Source: Micromonospora sp. WMMD882
Lineage (GTDB): Bacteria; Actinomycetota; Actinomycetes; Mycobacteriales; Micromonosporaceae
Assembly (NCBI RefSeq): GCF_027497255.1
Contig: NZ_CP114903.1
Coordinates: 1,426,001 to 1,490,000 of the forward strand
Direction of reading: 5' to 3'
DNA: 64,000 bases
The first letter of the stretch is position 1. Every line of letters starts with the position of its first letter. The translations under genes were made by a program, and so were the position numbers. Shown in pieces: positions 24,157-32,761 of the stretch. The notes under the pieces were generated by a model. It made no database searches, had not been told where the DNA came from, and saw only the letters and a list, made by a program, of their open reading frames with translations.

Positions 24157-24939
24157 TCACGGCCAGCGGCCCGGCACCGCCCGGCGGCGGGTCCACCGGC
24201 GGTCCTGCAGCCCCCACGCGGTGATCCGCCACAGCGCCTCCAACACGATCCACGGGCTCATCTTGCTGGCGCCGCGTTCCCGCTCGGCGAACGTGATGGG
24301 CACCTCCACCATCCGCGCCCCGGCCCGGTGCAGCAGCCGGGACAGCTCCACCTGGAACGCGTACCCGCGTGACGACACCGACGCCAGGTCGACCCGGTCG
24401 AGGGCGCGTAGCCGGTACACCCGGTAGCCGCCGGTGGCGTCGGAGACGGGCATCCGCAGCGCCCACCGCGCGTACAGGTTGCCGCCGCGGGACAGCAGCA
24501 GCCGCCGCCACGGCCAGTTCAGCACCCGCGCGCCGTGCCGCCAGCGGGAGCCGATCACCACGTCGGCGTCGCGGGCGGCGTCCAGCAGCGCCGGCAGGTC
24601 CTCGGGGGCGTGCGAGCCGTCGGCGTCCATCTCGACGACCGCGTCGTAGCCGTGCCGCCGCGCCCACGCGAACCCGGCCAGGTAGGCCGCGCCGAGACCG
24701 TCCTTGCCCTGCCGGTGCAGCACGTGCACCCGGTCGTCGGCGCGGGCCAGGTCGTCGGCCAGCGCGCCGGTGCCGTCGGGGCTGTTGTCGTCGGCGACCA
24801 GCACGTCCACCGTCGGCGTGCACCGGCGTACCCGGTCCACGATGCCGGTGAGGTTGTCGGCCTCGTTGTAGGTGGGCACCACCACGAGCACCCGTCCCAT
24901 CTGCGGTGACCCGGCCTGCCGGCCGGTGCGCTCGCCCAC
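24157..24939 (-). CDS. ppm1: Polyprenol monophosphomannose synthase (Ppm1/DPM-like)
   Basis: A 260-residue GT2 glycosyltransferase that transfers mannose from GDP-mannose to polyprenyl phosphate, the donor for lipoglycan and protein mannosylation. The GT-A fold begins RVLVVVPTYNEADNLTGIV. The metal site region has ADDNSPDGTG and VVEMDADGSHAPEDLP. The acceptor-loop block SRGGNLYARWALRMPVSDAT and GYRVYRLRALDRV are as in DPM1. There are no transmembrane helices, so in this organism the catalytic domain is separate from Lnt. GTG with GGGGGAGG upstream. Lnt lies just upstream on the same strand, which reproduces the mycobacterial Ppm1-Lnt pairing. Confidence 0.93.
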   Translation of the reverse strand: MGERTGRQAGSPQMGRVLVVVPTYNEADNLTGIVDRVRRCTPTVDVLVADDNSPDGTGALADDLARADDRVHVLHRQGKDGLGAAYLAGFAWARRHGYDAVVEMDADGSHAPEDLPALLDAARDADVVIGSRWRHGARVLNWPWRRLLLSRGGNLYARWALRMPVSDATGGYRVYRLRALDRVDLASVSSRGYAFQVELSRLLHRAGARMVEVPITFAERERGASKMSPWIVLEALWRITAWGLQDRRWTRRRAVPGRWP

Positions 24940-24988
24940 TGTGCCGACCTCCCCCCGTCCGCCGGCCCCGCGGGCCGGCTGCCGTCTC

Positions 24989-26587
24989 CTATCCGGGTCC
25001 GGACGCGCGCCGCCGGCGGCGGGTCACGGCCGCGGCGGCCAGCGCGCCCGCGGCGGCGGCTGCCAGCAGCCCCTCCGGCCACGCCCCCAACCGGGTGGCC
25101 AGGGTACGGCCGTCGGCCGGTCGCATCTGCCGGAGCACCACCGCGGCGGTGTTGAACCCGGTGGAGGCGTCTACCCGCCCGTCGGGGGCGACGAACCCGG
25201 ACACTCCGACCGTGGAGGCCATCAGGGCGTCGCGGCCGTGCTCGACGGCCCGCAACCGGACCATCGCCATCTGCTGCAACGCCTCCGCCTCGTCGAAGGT
25301 GGCGTTGTTGGTCTGCACGACCAGCAGTTGCGCGCCGCCGGTGACGGTGTCGCGGACCACGCCGTCGTAGGCGACCTCGAAGCAGATCACGTCACCGACG
25401 ACGGCGGCGCCGGTGCGCAGCACGCCCGGTTCCGTGCCGGGCACGAAGTCCGCCCGGATCCGGTCGACCTGACTGCTGACCAGGCGGGCGACGTCGCGCA
25501 GGGGCACGTACTCGGCGAACGGCACCGGATGGCGTTTGGTGTAGAGCTGGTCGGTGTCGGGGCCGCTGCCGGGACGCCACAGCAGCCCCGCGTTGCGCAC
25601 CTGCCCCGGGCCGGGGCCGCGCAGCACCGCGCCGACCAGGATGGGCGCGTCCACGGCGTCGGCGGCCTGGGAGATCCGCGCCCCGGCGGACGGGTCCCGC
25701 AGCGGGTCGATGTCGCTGGAGTTCTCCGGCCACACCACCAGGTCGGGGCGGCGGGCCTGCCCGGCGGTGACCCGCCGGGCCAGGTCGAGGGTCGCCTCGA
25801 CGTGGTTGTTCAGCACCGCCTGGCGTTGGGCGTTGAAGTCCAGGCCGAGGCGGGGCACGTTGCCCTGCACGATGGCCACCGTGACCGGCTCACCACCGCC
25901 GCGCAGCCCGACCGGGGAGAGCAGGCCGGCGACGAACACCGCGGCCAGCCCGACGGCCGGGGCCGCCAGGGTCGGCCAGCGGGGGCGCCGCGGCTGCCAC
26001 GCCAGCGTCAGCAGCAGACCACCGGCTACGGCGACGGCGCAGGTCACCAGGGGAGCGCCGCCGATCGCGGCGAGCCGCAGCAGCGGCGAGTCGCCCTGAC
26101 TGAACGCCAGCCGCCCCCACGGGAACCCCCCGAACGGGGTACGGTCGCGCAGCGCCTCCTGGCCGACCCACAGCAGCGCGGTCAGCGCCGGCCAGGCGGC
26201 GCGGCGCCGGTCGACCAGCGGCGACACCCAGGCGGTGGCCGCGCCCAGCAACGCCAGGTAGGCGGCCTGCGACACCGACAGCAGCAGCCACGGCAGGTTC
26301 CCGGTGTGCAGGTTCGTCCAGGCCAGCAGCGGCGCGAACAACGCCACACCGGTCAGGAAGCCCAGACCCGCCCCGGCGCGGACCCGGCGGCGGTGCGCGG
26401 CGGCGGCCAACGCGGCCACCCCGACCGGCGCGAGCGGCCACCACCCGTACGGGGGGAAGGCGGCCAGCAGCGCCAGCCCGGCCGCCACCGCCAGCGGCCC
26501 GGCCACCGCCAGCGGCAGCGGCCGGGCCGGGGCGGGCACGGGCGGCGTGGCCGCCGGCCGGGTGTCGTCCAGCGTCGTCACCGGCAC
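24989..26587 (-). CDS. lnt: Apolipoprotein N-acyltransferase
   Basis: A 532-residue membrane enzyme that adds the third acyl chain to the N-terminal cysteine of lipoproteins. The first 200 residues hold about six helices. The nitrilase-like domain follows with the catalytic Glu in LVVWPENSSDIDP, the Lys in DQLYTKRHPVPFAEYVPLRD and the Cys in GDVICFEVAYDGVVRDTV. A C-terminal helix (LLAAAAAGALAAAAVTR) anchors the end. The GTG at 26587 is preceded by AAAGGTGAG; a GTG six bases later is an alternative. It is followed by ppm1 after a gap of 49 bases, consistent with one transcript. Confidence 0.95.
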   Translation of the reverse strand: MPVTTLDDTRPAATPPVPAPARPLPLAVAGPLAVAAGLALLAAFPPYGWWPLAPVGVAALAAAAHRRRVRAGAGLGFLTGVALFAPLLAWTNLHTGNLPWLLLSVSQAAYLALLGAATAWVSPLVDRRRAAWPALTALLWVGQEALRDRTPFGGFPWGRLAFSQGDSPLLRLAAIGGAPLVTCAVAVAGGLLLTLAWQPRRPRWPTLAAPAVGLAAVFVAGLLSPVGLRGGGEPVTVAIVQGNVPRLGLDFNAQRQAVLNNHVEATLDLARRVTAGQARRPDLVVWPENSSDIDPLRDPSAGARISQAADAVDAPILVGAVLRGPGPGQVRNAGLLWRPGSGPDTDQLYTKRHPVPFAEYVPLRDVARLVSSQVDRIRADFVPGTEPGVLRTGAAVVGDVICFEVAYDGVVRDTVTGGAQLLVVQTNNATFDEAEALQQMAMVRLRAVEHGRDALMASTVGVSGFVAPDGRVDASTGFNTAAVVLRQMRPADGRTLATRLGAWPEGLLAAAAAGALAAAAVTRRRRRASGPG

Positions 26588-26744
26588 CTCACCTTTCGCC
26601 GTCGTTCCGGGCGAAGGCTACCCGCCCGCGGCCGACCGGCAGCGGGCGAGACCGGGTCGGGCCGGTAGCGCGCTGTTCCGGGCGCAGGGCGAACTGATGC
26701 GCGTGCGGGCCCGCGCCGAGAAACAGCGGAACGACCCGGAGACG

Positions 26745-26778
26745 AAAAATCGGGGCGCGGCTGACGCCGCGCCCCGAT
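26745..26778 (-). terminator. Intrinsic terminator with T-run (minus strand)
   Basis: ATCGGGGCGCGGC and its exact complement form a 13-base stem with a TGAC loop. On the minus strand it is followed by TTTTT. It stands about 160 bases before the lnt start and closes the candidate small RNA. Confidence 0.85.
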
Positions 26779-27051
26779 GCTCCCAGGCCCTTCCCGGCCG
26801 GTGGGGCCGAAACCAGACACGTCGACCTTCGGACCGACCTGGCGGTGGGCTGGCTGCCCCCGCCGGGCCGTTGTCTACTGGCCGTGCGCCTCGTCCTGCC
26901 CGGACACCGGTAACCGCGGCCGGTCCGCGCCGCCCCGCCGACCCCCGCCCGCTGGACCTGGCCGCCCGCGACCCGTGAAGGTCGCTCGGCCAGCGGACGA
27001 AGGGACGAAGCGAACAACAGCCGCTTCCCGTGGTAGGACTCAAAGACGGTA
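26745..27051 (-). ncRNA. Candidate small RNA transcript with own promoter and terminator
   Basis: On the minus strand a TTGACA box (27071-27076) and a TACCGT box (27046-27051), 19 bases apart, form a promoter-like pair just beyond the end of the GlmL-like gene. About 290 bases downstream lies a perfect 13-base hairpin (26749-26778, loop TGAC) followed by five T residues, which is a textbook intrinsic terminator and rare in this GC-rich DNA. No ORF with a ribosome-binding site or recognisable protein fills the interval. RNase P, tmRNA and SRP RNA signatures are absent. A free small RNA is the simplest reading; a long leader of lnt is the alternative. Confidence 0.45.
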
Positions 27052-27129
27052 CGTGCTGCCCCCCGGGGACTGTCAACCCGTCCCAGGCCGGTCGGGCGTG
27101 TCGCGCCCGGCGAGTCCCCGCCACACCCG

Positions 27130-28476
27130 TCAGGGCCGGCCGTCCGGCCACGCCACCCGGGCCAGCACCGCCCGCGCCGCCGCCGGATGCTCCGCCGCCA
27201 ACAGACCCGCCGCGGCCAGCACGTACGCCGAATCCACCACCGGCCGTGCCGCCCGCGGCACCGCCCACCCGCCGGCATGATCCGACAACACCGCCGCCAG
27301 CACCGCCGCCGCGTCGGCCGGCGCGGCGTGCCGCACCACCCCGCCGGAACCCACCAGCAGCCGCACGTCCCGCAGATCCCGACCCGCCCGCTCCCCGGTG
27401 GCCGCCCCACGGGCGTGCCGACGCACCGCCACCGTCGCCGCCAGCCCCGCCAACCGCCGGTCCACCGCCGCGTCGAGCGGGCCCACCGGCACGAACCCCG
27501 GATCCGCCGCCCGCGCCCGCGCCGCCACCGCCAACCCGTCCGCCTCGACCGGATCCAGCAGCCGCTCCGCCACCGCGGCCCGCACCACCCCCGGCGCGCT
27601 CCACCGCATCCCCAGATCACCCTCCACGGTGCGGGCCCGCCACAGCGTCCCCGTCACCTCCCGGGCCGGGCCGTCGGCCCGCTCGTCCGGCGTCAACACC
27701 GAATACACGTCGGTGGTGGCCCCACCCACGTCCACCACCGCCAGGTCACCACCGTGCGCCTCGGCGAGCACCGCCACCCCGGTCAGCACCGCGTCGGGGG
27801 TGGCCGCCCGCACCAGCCGCCCGAAGCGCGGCCCCCGCGACAGCCGCTTCCCGCCGATCACGTGCCGCAGGAACACCTCCCGGATCGCCGCCCGCGCCGA
27901 CGCCGCCGCCAGCACCCCCAGCCGCGGCAGCACGTTCTCCGCCACCGTCACCGGCACCCCCGCCCCGGCCAGCAGCCCCGCCAGCTCGTCACGCACGGCC
28001 ACGTTGCCGGCCAGCACCGTCGGCACCCGCCAGCGGGCCCGCGCCAACCGGGACGCGTTGTGGGCGAGCGTGTCGGCGTCCCCACCGTCGGTGCCCCCCA
28101 CCAGCAGCACCACGTCCGGACGGGCGGCCCGTAACGCGGCCAGCTCCGCCGCGCCCAACCGGCCGGCGGCCACGTGCACCACGTGCGCCCCCGCCGACAA
28201 CCCCACCCGCCGGCCCGCCTGCGCCGTCACCAACGGCTCGTAACCCACCACCGCCAGCCGCAACCCGCCACCGGCCGACGAGCACACGTACCACGGCACG
28301 CCGTCGACCCGCCGGCCCCCGGCCGCCGCCGCGACCGCCGCGTCCAGACCACGCAGCACGTCCGAGCCCACCGTCGTACGGGCCGACGCCGACCCCACCA
28401 GCACGCCCGCGTCGACGTCCACCAGCGCGGCCTTAGTCCAGGTCGACCCGACGTCGGCGCACACCACCACGCTCAC
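27130..28476 (-). CDS. GlmL/MutL-family protein (glutamate-mutase L-like reactivase) of the lysine aminomutase cluster
   Basis: About 448 residues. The N-terminus VVVCADVGSTWTKAALVDV is the phosphate-1 motif of the actin/HSP70-like ATPase fold. GGDLAVVDVGGATTDVYSVL is the phosphate-2 motif, and VLLVGGTDGGDADTLAHNAS and RLLVGSGGVVRHA are further conserved blocks of the glutamate mutase L (GlmL/MutL) family. Relatives accompany B12-dependent carbon-skeleton mutases and aminomutases and are thought to be ATP-dependent reactivating chaperones. Here it is the last gene of the kdd-kam operon, its GTG overlapping the kal stop. The likely client is KamDE. This gene takes the place of the unrelated kamB/kamC genes of clostridial clusters. 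Confidence 0.85.
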   Translation of the reverse strand: MSVVVCADVGSTWTKAALVDVDAGVLVGSASARTTVGSDVLRGLDAAVAAAAGGRRVDGVPWYVCSSAGGGLRLAVVGYEPLVTAQAGRRVGLSAGAHVVHVAAGRLGAAELAALRAARPDVVLLVGGTDGGDADTLAHNASRLARARWRVPTVLAGNVAVRDELAGLLAGAGVPVTVAENVLPRLGVLAAASARAAIREVFLRHVIGGKRLSRGPRFGRLVRAATPDAVLTGVAVLAEAHGGDLAVVDVGGATTDVYSVLTPDERADGPAREVTGTLWRARTVEGDLGMRWSAPGVVRAAVAERLLDPVEADGLAVAARARAADPGFVPVGPLDAAVDRRLAGLAATVAVRRHARGAATGERAGRDLRDVRLLVGSGGVVRHAAPADAAAVLAAVLSDHAGGWAVPRAARPVVDSAYVLAAAGLLAAEHPAAARAVLARVAWPDGRP

Positions 28477-28865
28477 GCCGACGCCGGAACGACCACCGTG
28501 CCGGTCGCGGTCACCGCCACCACCGGTGGATCCAGCACCTCCGCCGCCGAGGCGCCCCGCTCCGGGCGCCCCCGGCACACCACCACGCACGCCAACTCCA
28601 ACGTCCGGCTACGCGAACCCACCCGGACCACCCGCGCCGTCACCTCCACCACGTCACCGGCCCGCACCGGCGCCCGGAACCGCACGTCGGCGTACCCGGC
28701 GAACAGACCCTCGTCACCGTCGGTCCGGATGCACACCTCGGTGGCCACGTCCCCGAACAGACCCAACGCGTACGCCCCGTCGACGAGGTTGCCCGCGTAG
28801 TGCGCGTGCGCGTACGGCACGTACCGCCGGTGCGTCACCGTCAACCCCACCCGCGCGTCGGTCAT
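28473..28865 (-). CDS. kal: 3-aminobutyryl-CoA ammonia-lyase
   Basis: A 130-residue hotdog-fold enzyme that removes ammonia from L-3-aminobutyryl-CoA to give crotonyl-CoA, a late step in lysine fermentation. The conserved stretch AHAHYAGNLVDGAYALGLFG, followed by DVATEVCIRTDGDEGLFAGY, matches clostridial Kal closely. The rest (ADVRFRAPVRAGDVVEVTAR and VTATGTVVVP) completes the double-hotdog strand pattern. Length equals the family norm of about 128. Its start overlaps the kamE stop and its stop overlaps the GlmL-like start, so translation is coupled on both sides. Confidence 0.92.
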   Translation of the reverse strand: MTDARVGLTVTHRRYVPYAHAHYAGNLVDGAYALGLFGDVATEVCIRTDGDEGLFAGYADVRFRAPVRAGDVVEVTARVVRVGSRSRTLELACVVVCRGRPERGASAAEVLDPPVVAVTATGTVVVPASA

Positions 28866-29614
28866 GCCCCCGCCCCCCTGCTCGTGATCAACGCGTGCAC
28901 CAGATACGACGCCACCTCACCGGGCGTGGTGCCCCGACCGAAGATCCGGTCCACGCCCAGCTCCACGGCCATCGACTCGTCGAACCGGGGGCCACCGACC
29001 ACCAGCAGCGGACGCCGCCCCGCCGGCATCGCCTCCCGGAACGCCGCCGACATCTCCCGCGTGTTGTGCAGATGCGCGTCGCGCTGCGTCACCACCTGCG
29101 ACACCAGCACCGCGTCCGCCCGCTCCCGCCGCGCCGCCTCCACCAGCTCCGGCACCCCCACCTGCGCGCCCAGATTCGTCACCGACAACTCCCGGTAGTA
29201 CTCCAGGCCCTTCTCCCCCGCGATGCCCTTCACGTTGAGGATCGCGTCGATGCCCACGGTGTGCGCGTCCGTGCCGATACACGCCCCCACCACCGACAGC
29301 TTCCGCCGCAACCGCCGCTTCACCACCGTGTTGACCTCCTTCGCCGACAACAGGGGGAAGTCCCGCTCCACCACCCGCACCGCCGCCAGGTCCACCAGAT
29401 GGGCCACCCGCCCGTACACCACGAAGAACGTGAACCCGTCACCCATCTGCTTCGCGTGCACCAGCATCGCCGGATCCAGGCCCATCTTCGCCGCGAGCTG
29501 CAACGCCGCCCCCTCCGCCCGCTTGTCGTGCGGCACCGGCAACGTGAACGACACCTGCACCATGCCGTCACCCGTGGTGTCCCCGTACGGCCGCACCACC
29601 GGCCCGCCGTTCAC
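28862..29614 (-). CDS. kamE: Lysine 5,6-aminomutase beta subunit (B12- and PLP-binding)
   Basis: About 250 residues. Beta subunit of D-lysine/L-beta-lysine 5,6-aminomutase, which moves the terminal amino group of beta-lysine to C5 using adenosylcobalamin and PLP. The N-terminal dimerisation part contains RPYGDTTGDGMVQVSFTLPV. The Rossmann B12 domain carries GACIGTDAHTVGIDAILNVK, with the DxHxxG base-off cobalamin motif, and GLEYYRELSVTNLGAQV. The C-terminal half ends LLVVGGPRFDESMAVELGVD and FGRGTTPGEVASYL. The GTG at 29614 overlaps the kamD stop. Length and order match the clostridial pair. Confidence 0.95.
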   Translation of the reverse strand: MNGGPVVRPYGDTTGDGMVQVSFTLPVPHDKRAEGAALQLAAKMGLDPAMLVHAKQMGDGFTFFVVYGRVAHLVDLAAVRVVERDFPLLSAKEVNTVVKRRLRRKLSVVGACIGTDAHTVGIDAILNVKGIAGEKGLEYYRELSVTNLGAQVGVPELVEAARRERADAVLVSQVVTQRDAHLHNTREMSAAFREAMPAGRRPLLVVGGPRFDESMAVELGVDRIFGRGTTPGEVASYLVHALITSRGAGA

Positions 29615-31194
29615 GCCGACACCGCCGCGCCGGCCCGCGCCGGCCGCTCCAGGATCTCGGTGGCCGGATTGAAGTAGTCCTCGTCGTGCCGCGCCACCCC
29701 GTCCAGGCCCCGCCCCCGGTCCGCCGGCCGCCGCATGATCCCGAACGTGCCCTCGGCGATCGCCGTCAACAACGACCGCTCCCCGATCCGCTCCAACAAC
29801 CGCACCGCCTCGGCGAGCACCTCGTGCGCCCGCCGCTGGATGAACCCGCCCGGCGCCGGCACGAAATCCTCGTGCAACCCGCCGGCCGCGCCCAACACGT
29901 ACCGCACGTTCTGCAGGGCGATGTCCCGGTCCGACAACCACGGCGTCACCACCGCCTCGGTCATCATCCCCACCAGCAGGATGCCCTGCCCCGTCATCGC
30001 GCCCACCAGGTTGAAGAACCCGTCCAGCAGGTTCCCCCGGAACACGTCACCGGTCATGTGCTTCGTCGGCGGCATCCACTTCAACGGCGCGTCCGGGAAC
30101 AACTCCCGCGCCAACAACGCGTGCGCCAACTCCAGCCGGAACGACTCCGGCACGTCCGGGTTGATCTCGAACGCGTGCCCCAACCCCAACTGCCAGTCCG
30201 CCAGCCCCGCCTCGTGCGCGAAGAACTCGTTCAACAACTGCGACACCGTCACCGTGTGCGCCTCGTCCACCGCGTCCGCCGTGGTCAGGTAGTTGTCCTC
30301 ACCGGTGTTGATGATGATCCCCGCCCGCGCGTGCACCTGCCGGGAGAACCGCTGGTCCACGAACGTCCGGATCGGATTGATGTCCCGGAACAGGATCCCG
30401 TACATCGAGTCGTTGAGCATCATGTCCAACCGCTCCAGACCCGCGAGCGTCGCCATCTCCGGCATGCACAACCCCGACGCGTAGTTCGTCAACCGCACGT
30501 ACCGGCCCACCTCCCGCGACGAGACGTCCAACGCCGCCCGCATCAACCGGAAGTTCTCCTGCGTCGCGTACGTCCCGGCGAAACCCTCCCGGGTCGCGCC
30601 CTCCGGCACGTAGTCCAGCAACGACTGCCCCGTCGACCGGATCACCGCGATCACGTCCGCCCCCGCCCGCGCCGCCGCCTGCGCCTGCGGAATGTCCTCG
30701 TGGATGTCCCCCGTCGCCACGATCAGGTACACCCACGGCCGCCGCGCCGGATCCCCGTACCGCCGCACCAGCCGCTCCCGCTCGACCCGCCGCCGGTCCA
30801 CCCGCCGGATCCCCGCTCCCACCGCCCGCCGCGCCGCCCGCCGCGCCGCCGTGGCCGCCCGCCCCGACGGCGCGACGAACCGCACCGACCCGGCGGCGGC
30901 CTTCTGCGCCAGCAACGTCACGTCGACGATCTCCTCCCGGGCCAACGCGTCGAACACCGGCGCCGCCACCCCGTGCCCCAGGCCGACGTCCGCCACCACC
31001 GCGTCCACCAGCCGGTTCACCCACGGAATCCCGTCCGGGTCCGCGCCCGTCACCCCGGCCAACCGCAGCACCGCCCGCTCCACCGACACCGTCGTGTGGC
31101 TGCGCGCCAACTCCACCACCGGCTGCCCGGCCCGACGCGCCAACTCCCGCGCCCGCGCCACCAGCACCGGATCCAGGTCAAGTTTGCCTGTCAC
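29611..31194 (-). CDS. kamD: Lysine 5,6-aminomutase alpha subunit
   Basis: A 527-residue PLP-contacting TIM-barrel subunit that partners KamE. Family blocks visible in order include IPWVNRLVDAVVADVGLGHG, WVYLIVATGDIHEDIPQAQA, IRSTGQSLLDYVPEGATREG, GRYVRLTNYASGLCMPEM, MLNDSMYGILFRDINPIRT and LKWMPPTKHMTGDVFRGNLL. Its length is close to the clostridial subunit. Start overlaps the amidohydrolase stop by four bases and its stop overlaps the kamE start. All catalytic surroundings known from the family appear intact, so a working enzyme is expected if cobalamin is available. Confidence 0.96.
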   Translation of the reverse strand: MTGKLDLDPVLVARARELARRAGQPVVELARSHTTVSVERAVLRLAGVTGADPDGIPWVNRLVDAVVADVGLGHGVAAPVFDALAREEIVDVTLLAQKAAAGSVRFVAPSGRAATAARRAARRAVGAGIRRVDRRRVERERLVRRYGDPARRPWVYLIVATGDIHEDIPQAQAAARAGADVIAVIRSTGQSLLDYVPEGATREGFAGTYATQENFRLMRAALDVSSREVGRYVRLTNYASGLCMPEMATLAGLERLDMMLNDSMYGILFRDINPIRTFVDQRFSRQVHARAGIIINTGEDNYLTTADAVDEAHTVTVSQLLNEFFAHEAGLADWQLGLGHAFEINPDVPESFRLELAHALLARELFPDAPLKWMPPTKHMTGDVFRGNLLDGFFNLVGAMTGQGILLVGMMTEAVVTPWLSDRDIALQNVRYVLGAAGGLHEDFVPAPGGFIQRRAHEVLAEAVRLLERIGERSLLTAIAEGTFGIMRRPADRGRGLDGVARHDEDYFNPATEILERPARAGAAVSA

Positions 31195-32756
31195 GACGAC
31201 CCTTCCTCGAAGATCACGTCACCACGCGACACCGTCCGCCGACACACCGGCAACGGCGTCGGATCCGCCGCCCCCCGCGCCTCCGGATCCGCCGCCTGCA
31301 ACACCGGCAACCCCCGCCGCGTGCCCGCCGGCGTCGACCACACCGCGAACGTCGCCGGCGCGCCCAACGCCAACACCCCCTCGCCGTCGCGGCGCACCGC
31401 CCGCCACCCGCCCCGGGTGTGCGCCGCGAACGCCGCCGGCACGCTCATCCGCTGCACCGGATTGTGGTGCGCCGCCGCCGCCCGCACCGCCCCCCACGGA
31501 TCCACCGGCGTCACCGGCGAATCCGACCCGAACGCCAACGCCACCCCCACCGAGTGCATCGCCCCCATCGGATTCGACTCCCACGACCGCTGAAGACCCA
31601 GCCGCGACTCGTACATCCGACCCGCCCCACCCCACAACCGGTCGAACGCCGGCTGCACCGACGCCACGATCCCGTACTCCACGAACCCCGCGATCAACCG
31701 CCGGGTCATGATCTCCGCGTGCTCCACCCGGTGCCGGCCCGCCCGCAACCGGTCCACCCCGACCCGACCCGCCGCGCCCGCGAACCCCTCCAGCACCGTC
31801 GAGATCGCCGCGTCCCCGATCGCGTGGAACCCGCCCTGCACCCCGTGCGCCACACAGTCCAACAGATGGTCACGCACCTGCTCGGCGCTCAGATAACCGT
31901 GCCCGCACCCCTCGGCGTCCCGGTACGGCTGCGACACGTGCGCCGTCCGCGACCCCAACGCCCCGTCGGCGAACAGATCCCCACCGGCGCCCACCGCGCC
32001 CAGCTCCCGCGCCCGCGCCGCCCCCGACAACTCACCCCAGTACCCGTACACCTCCGGCACACCCGCCCCCGACAACGCCAACAGGCCGGTGAAGTCCTCC
32101 TCGTCGGAGATCTCCGGCCCACCGCACTCGTGCACCGCCGCCACCCCCGCCGACGCCGCGTGCGCCAACGCCACCCGCTGCGCCGCCACCCGCTGCGCCC
32201 GGGTCACCGACGCCCGCGCCGCCGCCCGCACCACATGGTGCGCGTCCCGCCGCAACCAGCCCGACCCGTCGAACCCCGGCTGCCGCGCCGCCTGCGGACA
32301 CGCCGCCAGCAACGCCGACGACACCAACGCCGAATGGATCGACGCCTGCGACAGGTACACCCGACGGCCACCCGCCGCCCGGTCCAGCGCCGCCGCGTCC
32401 GGCAGCTCCCGCGCCGACCAGGTCGACTCGTCCCACCCGTGCCCCAGCACCACCGCGTCCGCCGGCAGACCCGCCGCGAACCCGGCCACCGCGTCCAACA
32501 GCGCACCGGCCGACCGCGCCGCGGACAGGTCCAGCCCCGACAGCACCAGACCCGTGTCGGTGACGTGCACGTGCGCGTCCACGAACGCCGGCGTCACCAG
32601 CGCCCCCGCCAGGTCCACCACCCGGTCCGCGGCCGGCGCGTCGGCGTCCGCCCCCAACCAGGCGATCCGGCCGTCCCGCACCAGCAGCGCCGTCGCGCTC
32701 GGATCCGCCGGACAGTGCAACACTCCACCGCGGTACAGCGTCGAGGGGTTCGTCAT
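31191..32756 (-). CDS. Amidohydrolase family protein (YtcJ-like) within the lysine operon
   Basis: A 521-residue metal-dependent amidohydrolase (amidohydrolase_3/YtcJ type). The first metal pair is in VTPAFVDAHVHVTDTGLVLS. Later ligands appear as GGFHAIGDAAISTVL and HRVEHAEIM, and the final catalytic Asp lies in ALAFGSDSPVTPVDPWGAV. Such enzymes hydrolyse amides, lactams or imides; no substrate is established for this type. It sits between kdd and kamD, six bases after kdd and overlapping kamD, so it is co-expressed with lysine degradation. Clostridial clusters have no counterpart. A role in releasing an acylated or lactamised pathway intermediate is only a guess. Confidence 0.85.
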   Translation of the reverse strand: MTNPSTLYRGGVLHCPADPSATALLVRDGRIAWLGADADAPAADRVVDLAGALVTPAFVDAHVHVTDTGLVLSGLDLSAARSAGALLDAVAGFAAGLPADAVVLGHGWDESTWSARELPDAAALDRAAGGRRVYLSQASIHSALVSSALLAACPQAARQPGFDGSGWLRRDAHHVVRAAARASVTRAQRVAAQRVALAHAASAGVAAVHECGGPEISDEEDFTGLLALSGAGVPEVYGYWGELSGAARARELGAVGAGGDLFADGALGSRTAHVSQPYRDAEGCGHGYLSAEQVRDHLLDCVAHGVQGGFHAIGDAAISTVLEGFAGAAGRVGVDRLRAGRHRVEHAEIMTRRLIAGFVEYGIVASVQPAFDRLWGGAGRMYESRLGLQRSWESNPMGAMHSVGVALAFGSDSPVTPVDPWGAVRAAAAHHNPVQRMSVPAAFAAHTRGGWRAVRRDGEGVLALGAPATFAVWSTPAGTRRGLPVLQAADPEARGAADPTPLPVCRRTVSRGDVIFEEGSS

Positions 32757-32761
32757 GACGA

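Noticed and set aside
26745-27051. RNase P, tmRNA, SRP or Ms1/6S-like identity for the candidate small RNA
   Set aside because: Signature sequences of the first three are absent, and the Ms1 locus is in a different genomic context in other actinobacteria.
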